From positions 1 to 16,063 of the forward strand of contig CALKHR010000151.1 in assembly GCA_937988885.1 (NCBI GenBank): DNA of 16,063 bases. The letters run 5' to 3'. Both the position numbers and the translations under genes were made by a program. This document shows positions 1-6,363 of the stretch, one piece after another; the first letter of the stretch is position 1; each line of letters starts with the position of its first letter. The notes beneath the pieces were generated by a model. It worked only from the letters and a program-made list of their open reading frames with translations, did not search any database and was not told the origin of the DNA. Origin of the DNA: an uncultured Roseiflexaceae bacterium (GTDB lineage: Bacteria; Chloroflexota; Chloroflexia; Chloroflexales; Roseiflexaceae).

Positions 1-1467
1 TCGCGGCCGTTCCCCGAGGTTTCTATCCGCAATGCGGATTTTTGGCTTTGGGAACCGAGCGCTTTACCTATGCTAGAGTCGCTGAGTGACGAGGGTTTCT
101 ATCCGCAATGCGGATTTTTGGCTTTGGGAACGGCCACAATGATTGAGCAGTTCATTCAGACGATTAGCGTTTCTATCCGCAATGCGGATTTTTGGCTTTG
201 GGAACCCTGTCTACAAGCGGCTGGCGCGCGCTACTGACGTGGTTTCTATCCGCAATGCGGATTTTTGGCTTTGGGAACAGGAGACACGTCTTTCTGTCCG
301 ATCCAAGATCCATAGTTTCTATCCGCAATGCGGATTTTTGGCTTTGGGAACTTCGGCATCTTCTCGAGAATCGAACCAGGCTGAATGTTTCTATCCGCAA
401 TGCGGATTTTTGGCTTTGGGAACATGATGCCGTGTACCTCTGTGTGTACGGTGCTGGCGTTGGTTTCTATCCGCAATGCGGATTTTTGGCTTTGGGAACC
501 CACAACCTGCCCGATTGCGACCTGTGCGATGCGTTTCTATCCGCAATGCGGATTTTTGGCTTTGGGAACGCGGATGTGATGGATGTAATCTGCGCAATCG
601 CATCGGGTTTCTATCCGCAATGCGGATTTTTGGCTTTGGGAACGTAGAAATAAGTGCGGGACATGAGTTCGGCAATCAGGCACGTTTCTATCCGCAATGC
701 GGATTTTTGGCTTTGGGAACGCGACCTTCCCGGAGGTCGCCACTGCCGAAATTCGGCAAACGTTTCTATCCGCAATGCGGATTTTTGGCTTTGGGAACAT
801 TCTCTGCCACACTAGCATCTTCTGATATTCCAGAAGTTTCTATCCGCAATGCGGATTTTTGGCTTTGGGAACCTTGACCAAAAGTCAAAGGCTGTTGATA
901 ACGTAAAAGTTTCTATCCGCAATGCGGATTTTTGGCTTTGGGAACATCTCACGAAACATTGTATCAAACGATTTTTCCATAGTTTCTATCCGCAATGCGG
1001 ATTTTTGGCTTTGGGAACCGAGCGACCAAATGCCGCCCCCACGCGCTCAATCACGGTTTCTATCCGCAATGCGGATTTTTGGCTTTGGGAACTTTGGCCA
1101 CGGCGGACGACCGGATAGTCCGCGCAAGTTTCTATCCGCAATGCGGATTTTTGGCTTTGGGAACGAGTGATTGCGCGCGATCGCGTGCGATCTCCAGGAG
1201 GTTTCTATCCGCAATGCGGATTTTTGGCTTTGGGAACATAATTCACCACCATGGCCTATCTGGTGATTATGTATTCGGTTTCTATCCGCAATGCGGATTT
1301 TTGGCTTTGGGAACCTAGAAATAACGCGTGGATGTCCAAATTCCAAGAGAAAGTTTCTATCCGCAATGCGGATTTTTGGCTTTGGGAACCTTGCACTACC
1401 CAACCGCCACGTAAAGAAGGATAGATCGCAGTTTCTATCCGCAATGCGGATTTTTGGCTTTGGGAAC
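1..1467 (-). CRISPR. CRISPR array, type I-D, 20 repeats, truncated by the left window edge
   Basis: Twenty identical 37-bp repeats start at 19, 95, 169, 242, 315, 387, 463, 533, 607, 684, 762, 836, 909, 982, 1056, 1128, 1201, 1278, 1353 and 1431. They separate 19 full spacers of 33-41 nt; an 18-nt partial spacer fills 1-18. On the minus strand the repeat begins GTTCCCAAAGCC, contains the dyad ATCCGCA-T-TGCGGAT and ends ATAGAAAC. That is the usual hairpin followed by an 8-nt 5' handle after Cas6 cleavage, so crRNAs are read leftward, in the same direction as the cas genes. The leader is then at the right end, beside cas2, and 1390-1430 is the newest spacer. The leftmost visible repeat is not degenerate, so the old end of the array lies outside the window. 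Assignment to type I-D rests on the adjacent cas genes and the repeat form. Confidence 0.98.
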
Positions 1468-1508
1468 GGCCCGCCCTTTTTAGGGCATTAGAATGCTTTA
1501 TATTTGGA

Positions 1509-1656
1509 GATTTGCGAGAGGCTCCAGTTTTTCGGCCTTTTCAAGCGCCTCGCCGTTGCCTCACCTCATACTATAACACGCTTTTTGCCTTTTGCAAAGC
1601 GCTTTCTCTATTTGCGAGAGACTCCCGGGTTTTTCGCACTTCAGGAGTCTCTCGCA
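1509..1656. repeat. Leader motif: two direct copies and one inverted copy
   Basis: The stretch TTTGCGAGAGRCTCC occurs at 1511-1525 and 1611-1625, with a shared GTTTTTCG just beyond each copy, so the two direct copies are 100 bp apart. A third copy in opposite orientation lies at 1644-1656. It forms a perfect 13-bp inverted repeat with 1613-1625 (loop 1626-1643). The upstream pair flanks the leader promoter on its distal side and the other copy is in the transcribed leader. There is no T-run after the stem on either strand, so it is not a standard intrinsic terminator. Protein-binding sites for regulation or spacer integration are possible but unproven. Confidence 0.8.
1570..1597 (-). promoter_or_regulatory. 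Leader promoter driving the CRISPR array
   Basis: On the minus strand a -35-like TTGCAA (1592-1597) is followed after 16 bp by a -10-like TATAGT (1570-1575). Transcription would start near 1563 and enter the array after about 95 nt of leader. A perfect 10-bp palindrome AAAGCGCTTT (1596-1605) touches the -35 box and could be an operator. Only hexamer matches and position support this; no start site has been mapped. Confidence 0.65.
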
Positions 1657-1696
1657 TTTGTTAAGGTGCTCACGTATCAACAACTATGCTCTGCTT

Positions 1697-1981
1697 CTAG
1701 TATACAAACATCTTTGGCTCTTGTGGGTGGCTGCTTCCAATGGTGATCACTTTTGTTTGGCATGCGCCACACAATTGGTAGAGACGGATGTTGTCCTCAT
1801 CATCATCGACCAGTTTGCTGAGCTTATGCCGCAGTTCGATCAGTTGCCGAGGCGTTAGCCAACATTCAAACAACGAGTATTGCGTCCACGCCCCATACCC
1901 GCAGAGCAGCCGATGCACTTTGGTGCGCCGCTTATCTCCAGGGATGTCGTACACGATCACATACAAGCTCTTGCCCTTCAT
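1697..1981 (-). CDS. cas2: CRISPR-associated endonuclease Cas2
   Basis: The product has 94 residues, normal for Cas2. It starts with the ferredoxin-like strand YVIVYDIPGDKRRTKVHRLL, whose Asp in YDIP is the conserved acidic residue, followed by GAWTQYSLFECWLT, typical of the family. Cas2 dimerises and bridges two Cas1 dimers in the complex that inserts new spacers next to the leader. The ATG is preceded by AAGGAG at 6 nt spacing; that site overlaps the cas1 stop codon, so the two genes are translationally linked with only 9 nt between them. It is the last gene before the leader. The last dozen residues (HPQEPKMFVY) are less conserved in the family. Identity is near certain. Confidence 0.98.
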   Translation of the reverse strand: MKGKSLYVIVYDIPGDKRRTKVHRLLCGYGAWTQYSLFECWLTPRQLIELRHKLSKLVDDDEDNIRLYQLCGACQTKVITIGSSHPQEPKMFVY

Positions 1982-1990
1982 TGTTGCTCC

Positions 1991-3046
1991 TTAGCGCACC
2001 GTAAACGGCGTGTAGTGGGCGATATCGCCCTGGATGTACTGAGCGAACAGCCGCGCCTCCAACTCTAGACAGCGCCGATAGGTGCAGCGATAGCCGAAGG
2101 TTGGGTGTTGAATGGTCTCATCGAGCCGCGCCTCCAGTTTGCTGAGAAACAATCGCCGCGCTTTGTCGTGCAAACGATAGGCACCATACTCGTTGTCGAA
2201 GTCGTCGGGCTTGATTTGATTGGTGTTCACCAGCGTGATCACGGTCGAATCCACGATGATGGAGCGGTAAGGTTCGATCAGATCGAGCGCTAGCGCTGGC
2301 TTGCCAAACCCTGGCTGATGCAGAAATCCAAGCGCGGGATCAAGGCCAACGCTATGGATGCTCGATACAAAGAGGTTGGTGAGTACGGTGTAGCCAAACG
2401 ATAACAGCGCGTTGATCGGATCGGTCGGCGGGCGCTTGACCCGTCCCCGAAACTGCCAGGTCGCCGCATCGATGATATGGGCGAATCCTTGATAGTACGC
2501 CGCGCTGCTCTCCCCTTCGCAGCCGAATAACGAGCCTAATCCGTGCATGCGATCGCCTGGCTCCGGCGGCTGCGCGACCTGCCGTTGCAGATTGCTGAGT
2601 TGTGTGCGCAACGCCTGCGCGATCTGTTCAAGCTCGCTGTGTTGCTCCCGCGCGCGGGCGTGCCGCTGGATGAGCGTGCGCATGTTGCGGATTTTGGTGG
2701 CAATGTACGTTTTCGCCAATGTAAAGCGCTGCTCGTGGTTGTTGAATAGGGCGTATTGCGCCAATCGCACGCCGCTGTTCTTGCCCCAATCGGCGGTCAG
2801 GCTGCCGTAGCTGCGCCCGTACAGCGAGAGGTAGTGTACGCCGATCCGCCGCTCCATCAGGGCGTGCAGCGCTGGCGTGGTGAGCGTGATGTCGCCAAAG
2901 ACGATCACTTGATCGACGTGGTTGATCGGTATCCTACGCACTTCGCCGGGCCGACGGGTGCCTTTCTCGGCGGGAGCTTGAACGCGCAGCGCCTCACCGT
3001 CGATTTTGACGATGCTGTATTGCTCTATTAGGTAGAGGGTTGGCAT
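1991..3046 (-). CDS. cas1: CRISPR-associated endonuclease Cas1, spacer integrase
   Basis: The product has 351 residues from the ATG at 3046. The reading frame opens four codons earlier at a TTG, but GGAG sits 6 nt before the ATG, which I take as the start. The protein has the N-terminal beta domain (TLYLIEQYSIVKIDGEAL) and the alpha-helical catalytic domain. The metal-binding triad is visible as Glu177 (in the CEGESSAAYY stretch), His243 (in GLDPALGFLH) and Asp255 (in ALDLIEPYR). Cas1 integrates prespacers at the leader-repeat junction together with Cas2. It is followed at once by cas2 and preceded by a 221-bp gap from cas4 that holds a hairpin repeat, so it may have its own promoter. It appears intact. 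Confidence 0.98.
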   Translation of the reverse strand: MPTLYLIEQYSIVKIDGEALRVQAPAEKGTRRPGEVRRIPINHVDQVIVFGDITLTTPALHALMERRIGVHYLSLYGRSYGSLTADWGKNSGVRLAQYALFNNHEQRFTLAKTYIATKIRNMRTLIQRHARAREQHSELEQIAQALRTQLSNLQRQVAQPPEPGDRMHGLGSLFGCEGESSAAYYQGFAHIIDAATWQFRGRVKRPPTDPINALLSFGYTVLTNLFVSSIHSVGLDPALGFLHQPGFGKPALALDLIEPYRSIIVDSTVITLVNTNQIKPDDFDNEYGAYRLHDKARRLFLSKLEARLDETIQHPTFGYRCTYRRCLELEARLFAQYIQGDIAHYTPFTVR

Positions 3047-3070
3047 ATGATTCTCCAATCGTTATGTCAT

Positions 3071-3100
3071 GCTATATCTGTGAACGTGATGTCAGAGCAA
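3071..3100 (-). promoter_or_regulatory. Possible promoter for cas1-cas2
   Basis: On the minus strand TTGCTC (3095-3100) and TATAGC (3071-3076) are 18 bp apart, 25-30 bp before cas1. The -35 box falls on the left edge of hairpin repeat copy 1. The match is moderate, so this is only a candidate; read-through from cas4 is the alternative. Confidence 0.3.
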
Positions 3101-3210
3101 AGCCTTCTTAGCCTGCGGCAGCAAGATACTGCCTTTTTATTGTGATTTCGATGCGCTGCTACGCGCAGCGCATCGAAATCACCTTTCCTGGAAAAGTAGG
3201 TATCAATTGC
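3098..3210 (+). repeat. Hairpin repeat family, copy 1 (between cas4 and cas1)
   Basis: This copy has the family order: CAAAGC, TTAGCC, a small dyad GGCAG/CTGCC, a TTTTTATT tract, a long hairpin, then GGTATCAATT. The hairpin is a perfect 18-bp stem (3142-3159 with 3165-3182) and a TACGC loop. It is the most regular of the four copies in this window. A short T tract lies before the stem on the plus strand and becomes an A tract after it on the minus strand, so it is not a standard terminator for the cas transcript. Nothing in it encodes protein. Confidence 0.9.
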
Positions 3211-3266
3211 AAGGCAATATCCCATTGTTCAATTTGCAGGTGATCATACAAATTTGGTATCATCCC

Positions 3267-3296
3267 ATCACCCCGTCACCTTGTCAGGCTCGTCAC
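3267..3296. repeat. Short GTGACAAG-type repeat, copy at the cas4 3' end
   Basis: This 30-bp segment matches 4674-4703 at 26 of 30 positions. On the minus strand both read as stacked units of the form GTGACNAG. This copy supplies the last nine codons and the TGA stop of cas4, while the other lies in non-coding DNA after cas6. Confidence 0.8.
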
Positions 3297-3879
3297 CCAT
3301 CATCTTGCTGAGCAGGTGATACTCTTTGGGCAGGCAGAGCGGTTGCAACGAGCATTCGCGGCATTTGCCACGTTGTTCGGTGTGGGGAGGCAGTACGCCA
3401 TCAGCCGCCAACGCATGGGCCTGTGCGATGATCGCCTCGGTGGTGGCGCGCAGTTCCTCGTCGAACAGCACGTCCTCGCGCCGACGATTGGCGTAGGAGT
3501 AGAGCGCGCCCTGCGGGATGGCCTGGCCCGTGCGCTCCTCCAGGCAGAGCGCTTGCGCACACAGTTGCACATGATCGTTACGCCAGCGACCAAGCCGCCC
3601 TTTTTTATATTCGACCGGGTAGAGTTGACCTTCGCGCAACTCCACCAGATCGCAGAAGCCGCCGATCCGCAGCCGTTCGCTCCACACGTAGATGCGGCGT
3701 TGCTGGATCGCATCGGGACGCCAAAAGGTGCCGCTTGTATCGACTTGCATATGACGCAATTGGCCCTCGACCACGTGCTCGTTCAACAGCATCTCGGCCC
3801 GCAGATATTCGTAGCCGAAGCGACGAGGACAGTACGCCAAGGCGTTCAGCATCGCCAGTGGGATTAAGTCGTCGTTCAT
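3268..3879 (-). CDS. cas4: CRISPR-associated Cas4, RecB-like iron-sulfur exonuclease
   Basis: The product has 203 residues from the ATG at 3879, which follows AGGA at close spacing. An upstream in-frame GTG at 3915 lies inside an inverted repeat and lacks a good ribosome site. The four cysteines of the Fe-S cluster are Cys17 (AYCPRRFGYEYL) and Cys173, Cys176 and Cys182 (GKCRECSLQPLC). The RecB nuclease motifs are GGFCDLVE (Asp77) and YPVEYKKG (Glu90, Lys92). Cas4 trims prespacers and helps choose protospacers with the right PAM. It lies between repeat-filled gaps of 877 bp upstream and 221 bp downstream. The last ten residues (GDEPDKVTG end) and the stop codon come from a short intergenic-type repeat that also occurs at 4674-4703, so the C-terminus was probably altered by that repeat. 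Confidence 0.96.
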   Translation of the reverse strand: MNDDLIPLAMLNALAYCPRRFGYEYLRAEMLLNEHVVEGQLRHMQVDTSGTFWRPDAIQQRRIYVWSERLRIGGFCDLVELREGQLYPVEYKKGRLGRWRNDHVQLCAQALCLEERTGQAIPQGALYSYANRRREDVLFDEELRATTEAIIAQAHALAADGVLPPHTEQRGKCRECSLQPLCLPKEYHLLSKMMGDEPDKVTG

Positions 3880-3899
3880 TGTATTCCTGCCTTGATGGA

Positions 3900-3932
3900 T
3901 GATGTAGCAACTCACCCACTGTTGCTACATCA
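3900..3932. repeat. Perfect 12-bp inverted repeat upstream of cas4
   Basis: TGATGTAGCAAC (3900-3911) is exactly complementary to GTTGCTACATCA (3921-3932) around a 9-nt loop. It sits 21 bp before the cas4 start, between that gene and hairpin repeat copy 2. There is no T-run after it on the minus strand, so an operator or a leader-RNA structure affecting cas4 is more likely than a terminator. The function is not known. Confidence 0.8.
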
Positions 3933-4040
3933 AAGCTGTTTTAGCCCGCGGCAACAAGGTATTGCCTTCTTATTGTGATTTGGATGCGCTACTACGCGCA
4001 GTGCATCCAAATCACCTTTTCGCACAATGCTGGTGTCTAA
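3931..4040 (+). repeat. Hairpin repeat family, copy 2 (upstream of cas4)
   Basis: It has the same layout as copy 1: CAAAGC, TTTTAGCC, dyad GGCAA/TTGCC, TTCTTATT, long hairpin (3975-3992 with 3998-4015, loop TACGC) and GGTGTCTAAT. Compared with copy 1, the small dyad has changed on both arms (GGCAG/CTGCC to GGCAA/TTGCC). One pair of the long stem has swapped from C-G to G-C. The stem has one A-C mismatch and one G-T pair. Paired changes argue that the folded form is under selection or that copying keeps both arms. Confidence 0.88.
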
Positions 4041-4335
4041 TGAAATGCAGCATTACGTCAGAGGCCTTCCGAAAAGCATTCCAATGATGTACTTCCTTTG
4101 CGGGAGCGTCGGATGCGCCATTCGGCGAGAGTGCGTGTACTCACGAGCAACTCGGCTGCTGCGCAAGCCCAAGGGGTCGGTCGCGACCCCTTGGAACCCC
4201 GCGACCGGGGCTTATCGCCCCTGGACCCCAAGGAATCCGCTCTGTTATGCCTGTATCGTTTGATACCTCGGTATGGTCCATGTTCGGTGGTCGGTATGCG
4301 TTTTTTGTATGCTGATACGCATCTCTCTGCTTACA
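4041..4335. other. Non-coding gap with a GC-rich palindrome cluster
   Basis: No convincing gene is present. The notable part is 4171-4233: a perfect 9-bp stem AAGGGGTCG/CGACCCCTT (4171-4179 and 4184-4192), then two mutually exclusive 5-bp stems around CCCCG, CGGGG and GCCCC (4197-4221), all enclosed by CCTTGG (4189-4194) and CCAAGG (4228-4233). Short open frames cross it but have no ribosome site or recognisable product. It resembles a folded repeat or a decayed mobile fragment; I cannot name it. Confidence 0.6.
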
Positions 4336-4474
4336 CCAAATCCGATTGGACTATGTTAGTAACAAACCCGTTTTAGCCTGTGGCAGCAAGGTATTGTCTT
4401 TTTATTGTGGTGTCGATGCACTGCTACGCGTAGCGCATCCAAATCACCTGACCGAGGAAGTGCAGGTGTCAATT
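4336..4474 (+). repeat. Hairpin repeat family, copy 3 (between cas6 and cas4)
   Basis: This copy is longer: it starts with CCAAATCCGATTGG, shared with copy 4. It continues with TTTTAGCC, the small dyad GGCAG/TTGTC (paired through two G-T wobbles), a TTTTTATT tract, the long hairpin (4407-4424 with 4430-4447, loop TACGC) and GGTGTCAATT. The long stem has three mismatches and two G-T pairs, so it is the most decayed copy. Its 3' arm matches copy 2 and its 5' arm partly matches copy 1. Confidence 0.87.
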
Positions 4475-4530
4475 CCAATGCTGAAGAGGTACGTTGAGTG
4501 CATCATTTTTTAAATCCTTCACAGTTACCT

Positions 4531-4650
4531 TTGTCATTTCGAACGAGCCGACAGGCGACGTGAGAAATCTCATTGATCCGCATTGCAATGCGCGTTGAGA
4601 TCTCTCCCCATTCGCTTCGCTCAGGGCTTCGACCGTTCAGGATGACAGTG
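4531..4650. mobile_element. MITE-like or REP-like palindromic element
   Basis: This element of about 120 bp has imperfect inverted ends, TGTCATTTCGAAC (4532-4544) and GTTCAGGATGACA (4635-4647). Inside them are the nested arms GAGAAATCTCA and TGAGATCTCTC, around a perfect 14-bp palindrome CGCATTGCAATGCG at the centre. The whole element could fold into one long hairpin. It resembles a widespread class of non-coding bacterial intergenic repeats that begin GTCATTTCGA; that resemblance is from memory. It has no coding capacity. Confidence 0.7.
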
Positions 4651-4673
4651 CTTTTCGTCATTTCGTCGCTGAT

Positions 4674-4703
4674 ATCACCTTGTCACCTTGTCAGAATCGT
4701 CAC
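4674..4703. repeat. Short GTGACAAG-type repeat, intergenic copy
   Basis: This is the second copy of the 30-bp repeat that ends cas4 (26 of 30 identical). Here it lies between the MITE-like element and the end of cas6. The minus strand contains two GTGACAAG units in tandem. Confidence 0.75.
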
Positions 4704-4792
4704 AAGGGTGCACAAAGCCAAGCCAGCCCGCAGATGCGGCTCGCTTGCTGTTTCGGTTAATGGGGACATGCGCGCCCGTCGGCGCTGTGCGG

Positions 4793-5635
4793 CTAGTGCA
4801 TGATGCGGCGGGCCTGGCCCATGCCTCGTGCCGTCTTAATGCCGATGCCCAGGTAGAACGCGGCATCGGCCAGTTGCACCAGGATGCGAGCGAGTTCGGG
4901 GTCGCTCGGCAGTTCGTAGTGGCATTCGCCCTCGAAGCCCTTCTGCGTGGCGCTGCCCACCTGATGCTGGAACAGGCGTGTCTGAATATTCGCCTTGCTC
5001 ACCACGGTGTCGGTCAGCGCGGCGCTCAGCATCTCAGCGCCGATCTGCAACTCGGGGGGACAGAGTTCGTTCCAGCGCCGCGCCAAACTACCGAAGATCA
5101 GTTCGGGCGTTGGCAGCAGTGCGTGGCGCGGCTTGCCATTGGCGCGGACGCCCTGCCCGATCGCGGTGGGGGAGACGAATTGCAGGCCGATCCGCGCTGG
5201 CACCGTCTGATGCTTGGATTCTTCCACAATGCCAGCGAACGAGTGAAAGCCCGCCCACGGGTGCCGCTCCGGCGTGCCGCACACCTCCAGCAGCGTCAGC
5301 GGCGTGTTGGCGAGCATAAAGGCCGAGCGATGTTGGTTCGCCAGCAGCGCGCGGGTGAGGGTGCTGAACAGTCGGGCCTGCATCAGCGTGATGCGCACCT
5401 CCACGATCGGCACGCGGTGGCCGCCCCCGAGCTCCTGCACGACCAGACGGTGGAGCGCCACCGTAAACGGCTTGTTCTGCACATCGCGGTGCAGCGCGCT
5501 CGATAGCTCCGGGTCGATCTGGCGCACCAACTCGTAGAACAGCGCTTGGGTGTGGTGCCCCAGGATGGTCGGGCGCTCGCGGCTGTGCGGGGCTTCGAGG
5601 CGCAACACAAAGGCGTACAAATCGGGGGGATTCAT
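4793..5635 (-). CDS. cas6: CRISPR pre-crRNA endoribonuclease Cas6
   Basis: The product has 280 residues, in the normal range for Cas6. The N-terminus carries GHHTQALFYELV (His27/His28), the usual place of the catalytic histidine. The C-terminus has the glycine-rich RNA-binding loop GIGIKTARGMGQARRI (from residue 263). Cas6 cuts the array transcript below the repeat hairpin to leave the 8-nt handle. The ATG has a strong AAGGAG 5 nt before it. The gene follows cas5 after 71 bp that hold a stable hairpin, and it ends the effector operon; an 877-bp repeat-rich gap follows before cas4. It appears intact. Confidence 0.95.
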   Translation of the reverse strand: MNPPDLYAFVLRLEAPHSRERPTILGHHTQALFYELVRQIDPELSSALHRDVQNKPFTVALHRLVVQELGGGHRVPIVEVRITLMQARLFSTLTRALLANQHRSAFMLANTPLTLLEVCGTPERHPWAGFHSFAGIVEESKHQTVPARIGLQFVSPTAIGQGVRANGKPRHALLPTPELIFGSLARRWNELCPPELQIGAEMLSAALTDTVVSKANIQTRLFQHQVGSATQKGFEGECHYELPSDPELARILVQLADAAFYLGIGIKTARGMGQARRIMH

Positions 5636-5655
5636 CCAAACTCCTTGCTATCGTT

Positions 5656-5701
5656 CGGTCGCTGCCGTGATTCCGCCCACACGGAACCACGACAGCGATC
5701 G
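5656..5701 (-). promoter_or_regulatory. Intercistronic hairpin between cas5 and cas6
   Basis: The segment 5656-5669 pairs with 5688-5701 over 14 positions with one mismatch and one G-T pair. An inner 5-bp stem TTCCG/CGGAA (5671-5675 with 5682-5686) has a 6-nt loop. It fills most of the gap, starts 6 nt after the cas5 stop and ends about 15 nt before the cas6 ribosome site. It has no T-run, so RNA processing, stability or attenuation of cas6 translation is more likely than termination. Confidence 0.7.
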
Positions 5702-5706
5702 GAGGT

Positions 5707-6354
5707 TTATACCTGGAACTTCATCCGCTTCGGCAGGCCGTAGCCATCGCTTAGCTCATAGTATTCCCCGTAACAGTACGCATTAGCGACCAAGCTGGCA
5801 GGCGGCATCGAGATCATATCGAAGGCTCGCAACGTATCGGCCTCCACGAGGTCGAGCGGATTGAGCGGCACAACGGCCCGATAATCGCGTTTTTTCTCGA
5901 CTACCTGCACTTCCTCGACTTCGACAAAGGTTTTGCTATGCCACTTGCCGAGCCGAATCCAGCGGGGCAACTTCTGCTCCTGCCGACTGATAACATAACA
6001 CACAAAGCTGGATTCCGCCGCGATCTCCTTGGCGCGCCCGAACGATGGCGTGTTGCGCGTGGCCTGCTGCATCTCCACATGCAACACTTCCTCGCCATAC
6101 TTGAACGTCGCCAACTGAAAGCGAATCTCCAGCGGCTGAGCGGGCGTCACATACACCTCCTCCGCCAGCGCATTGAGGTCCTCGGCGTAGTGCGGCACCT
6201 GCTCGGCGTGAAACCAGGGCGACTGCACCAAGCCGAACGCGTAGGCCAAAGAGTAGTTGTGCAGGTAGCGCCCGGTCTCGTAGAGCCTGCCGATCTCGCG
6301 CCCGGCGTAAAAGAGCGGCTCGTGCAGCGTAAGATGACAGCGATAAATGTGCAT
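5707..6354 (-). CDS. csc1: Type I-D Cas5 subunit (Csc1)
   Basis: The product has 215 residues, usual for Csc1. The N-terminal stretch EPLFYAGREIGRLYETGRYL, followed by HNYSLAYAFGL, is characteristic of the family, and the C-terminus ends in GYGLPKRMKF. Csc1 is the Cas5-type subunit that holds the 5' handle of the crRNA and joins Cas10d to the Cas7 backbone. The ATG follows GGAG at 6 nt; that site overlaps the cas7 stop codon, leaving a 9-nt gap and implying coupled translation. The gene is intact. Confidence 0.95.
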   Translation of the reverse strand: MHIYRCHLTLHEPLFYAGREIGRLYETGRYLHNYSLAYAFGLVQSPWFHAEQVPHYAEDLNALAEEVYVTPAQPLEIRFQLATFKYGEEVLHVEMQQATRNTPSFGRAKEIAAESSFVCYVISRQEQKLPRWIRLGKWHSKTFVEVEEVQVVEKKRDYRAVVPLNPLDLVEADTLRAFDMISMPPASLVANAYCYGEYYELSDGYGLPKRMKFQV

Positions 6355-6363
6355 AGCCGTCTC

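Larger units (their letters stand above)
1468..1696 (-). promoter_or_regulatory. CRISPR leader between cas2 and the array
   Basis: This 229-bp non-coding stretch separates the cas2 stop from the leader-proximal repeat. It is more A/T-rich than the cas genes and holds a good promoter pointing into the array, two copies of a roughly 26-bp motif exactly 100 bp apart, one inverted copy of that motif, and a small dyad GCCCT-TTTT-AGGGC at 1473-1486 just before the first repeat. It is where the leader is expected from repeat polarity and gene order. In other systems the leader-repeat junction guides Cas1-Cas2 integration; that the dyad or motif does so here is inference. Confidence 0.85.

Noticed and set aside
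644..1352. Shared TAGAAATAA in the spacers at 644-683 and 1315-1352
   Set aside because: Nine shared bases near the spacer edge are within chance and the rest of the two spacers differs.
143..1491. Many overlapping open frames on both strands with repeating FWLWE, FLALGT or FGFGN units
   Set aside because: They are translations of the 37-bp CRISPR repeat, which happens to lack stops in several frames; period and spacers fit an array, not a repeat protein.
1613..1656. Leader inverted repeat as an intrinsic terminator of cas2
   Set aside because: No run of T follows the stem in the direction of transcription.
3047..3058. TTG at 3058 as the cas1 start
   Set aside because: GGAG lies between it and the ATG at 3046, which fits the family N-terminus.
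4027..4376. Two plus-strand open frames in the cas6-cas4 gap
   Set aside because: No ribosome site or recognisable domain, and they run through palindromic repeats.
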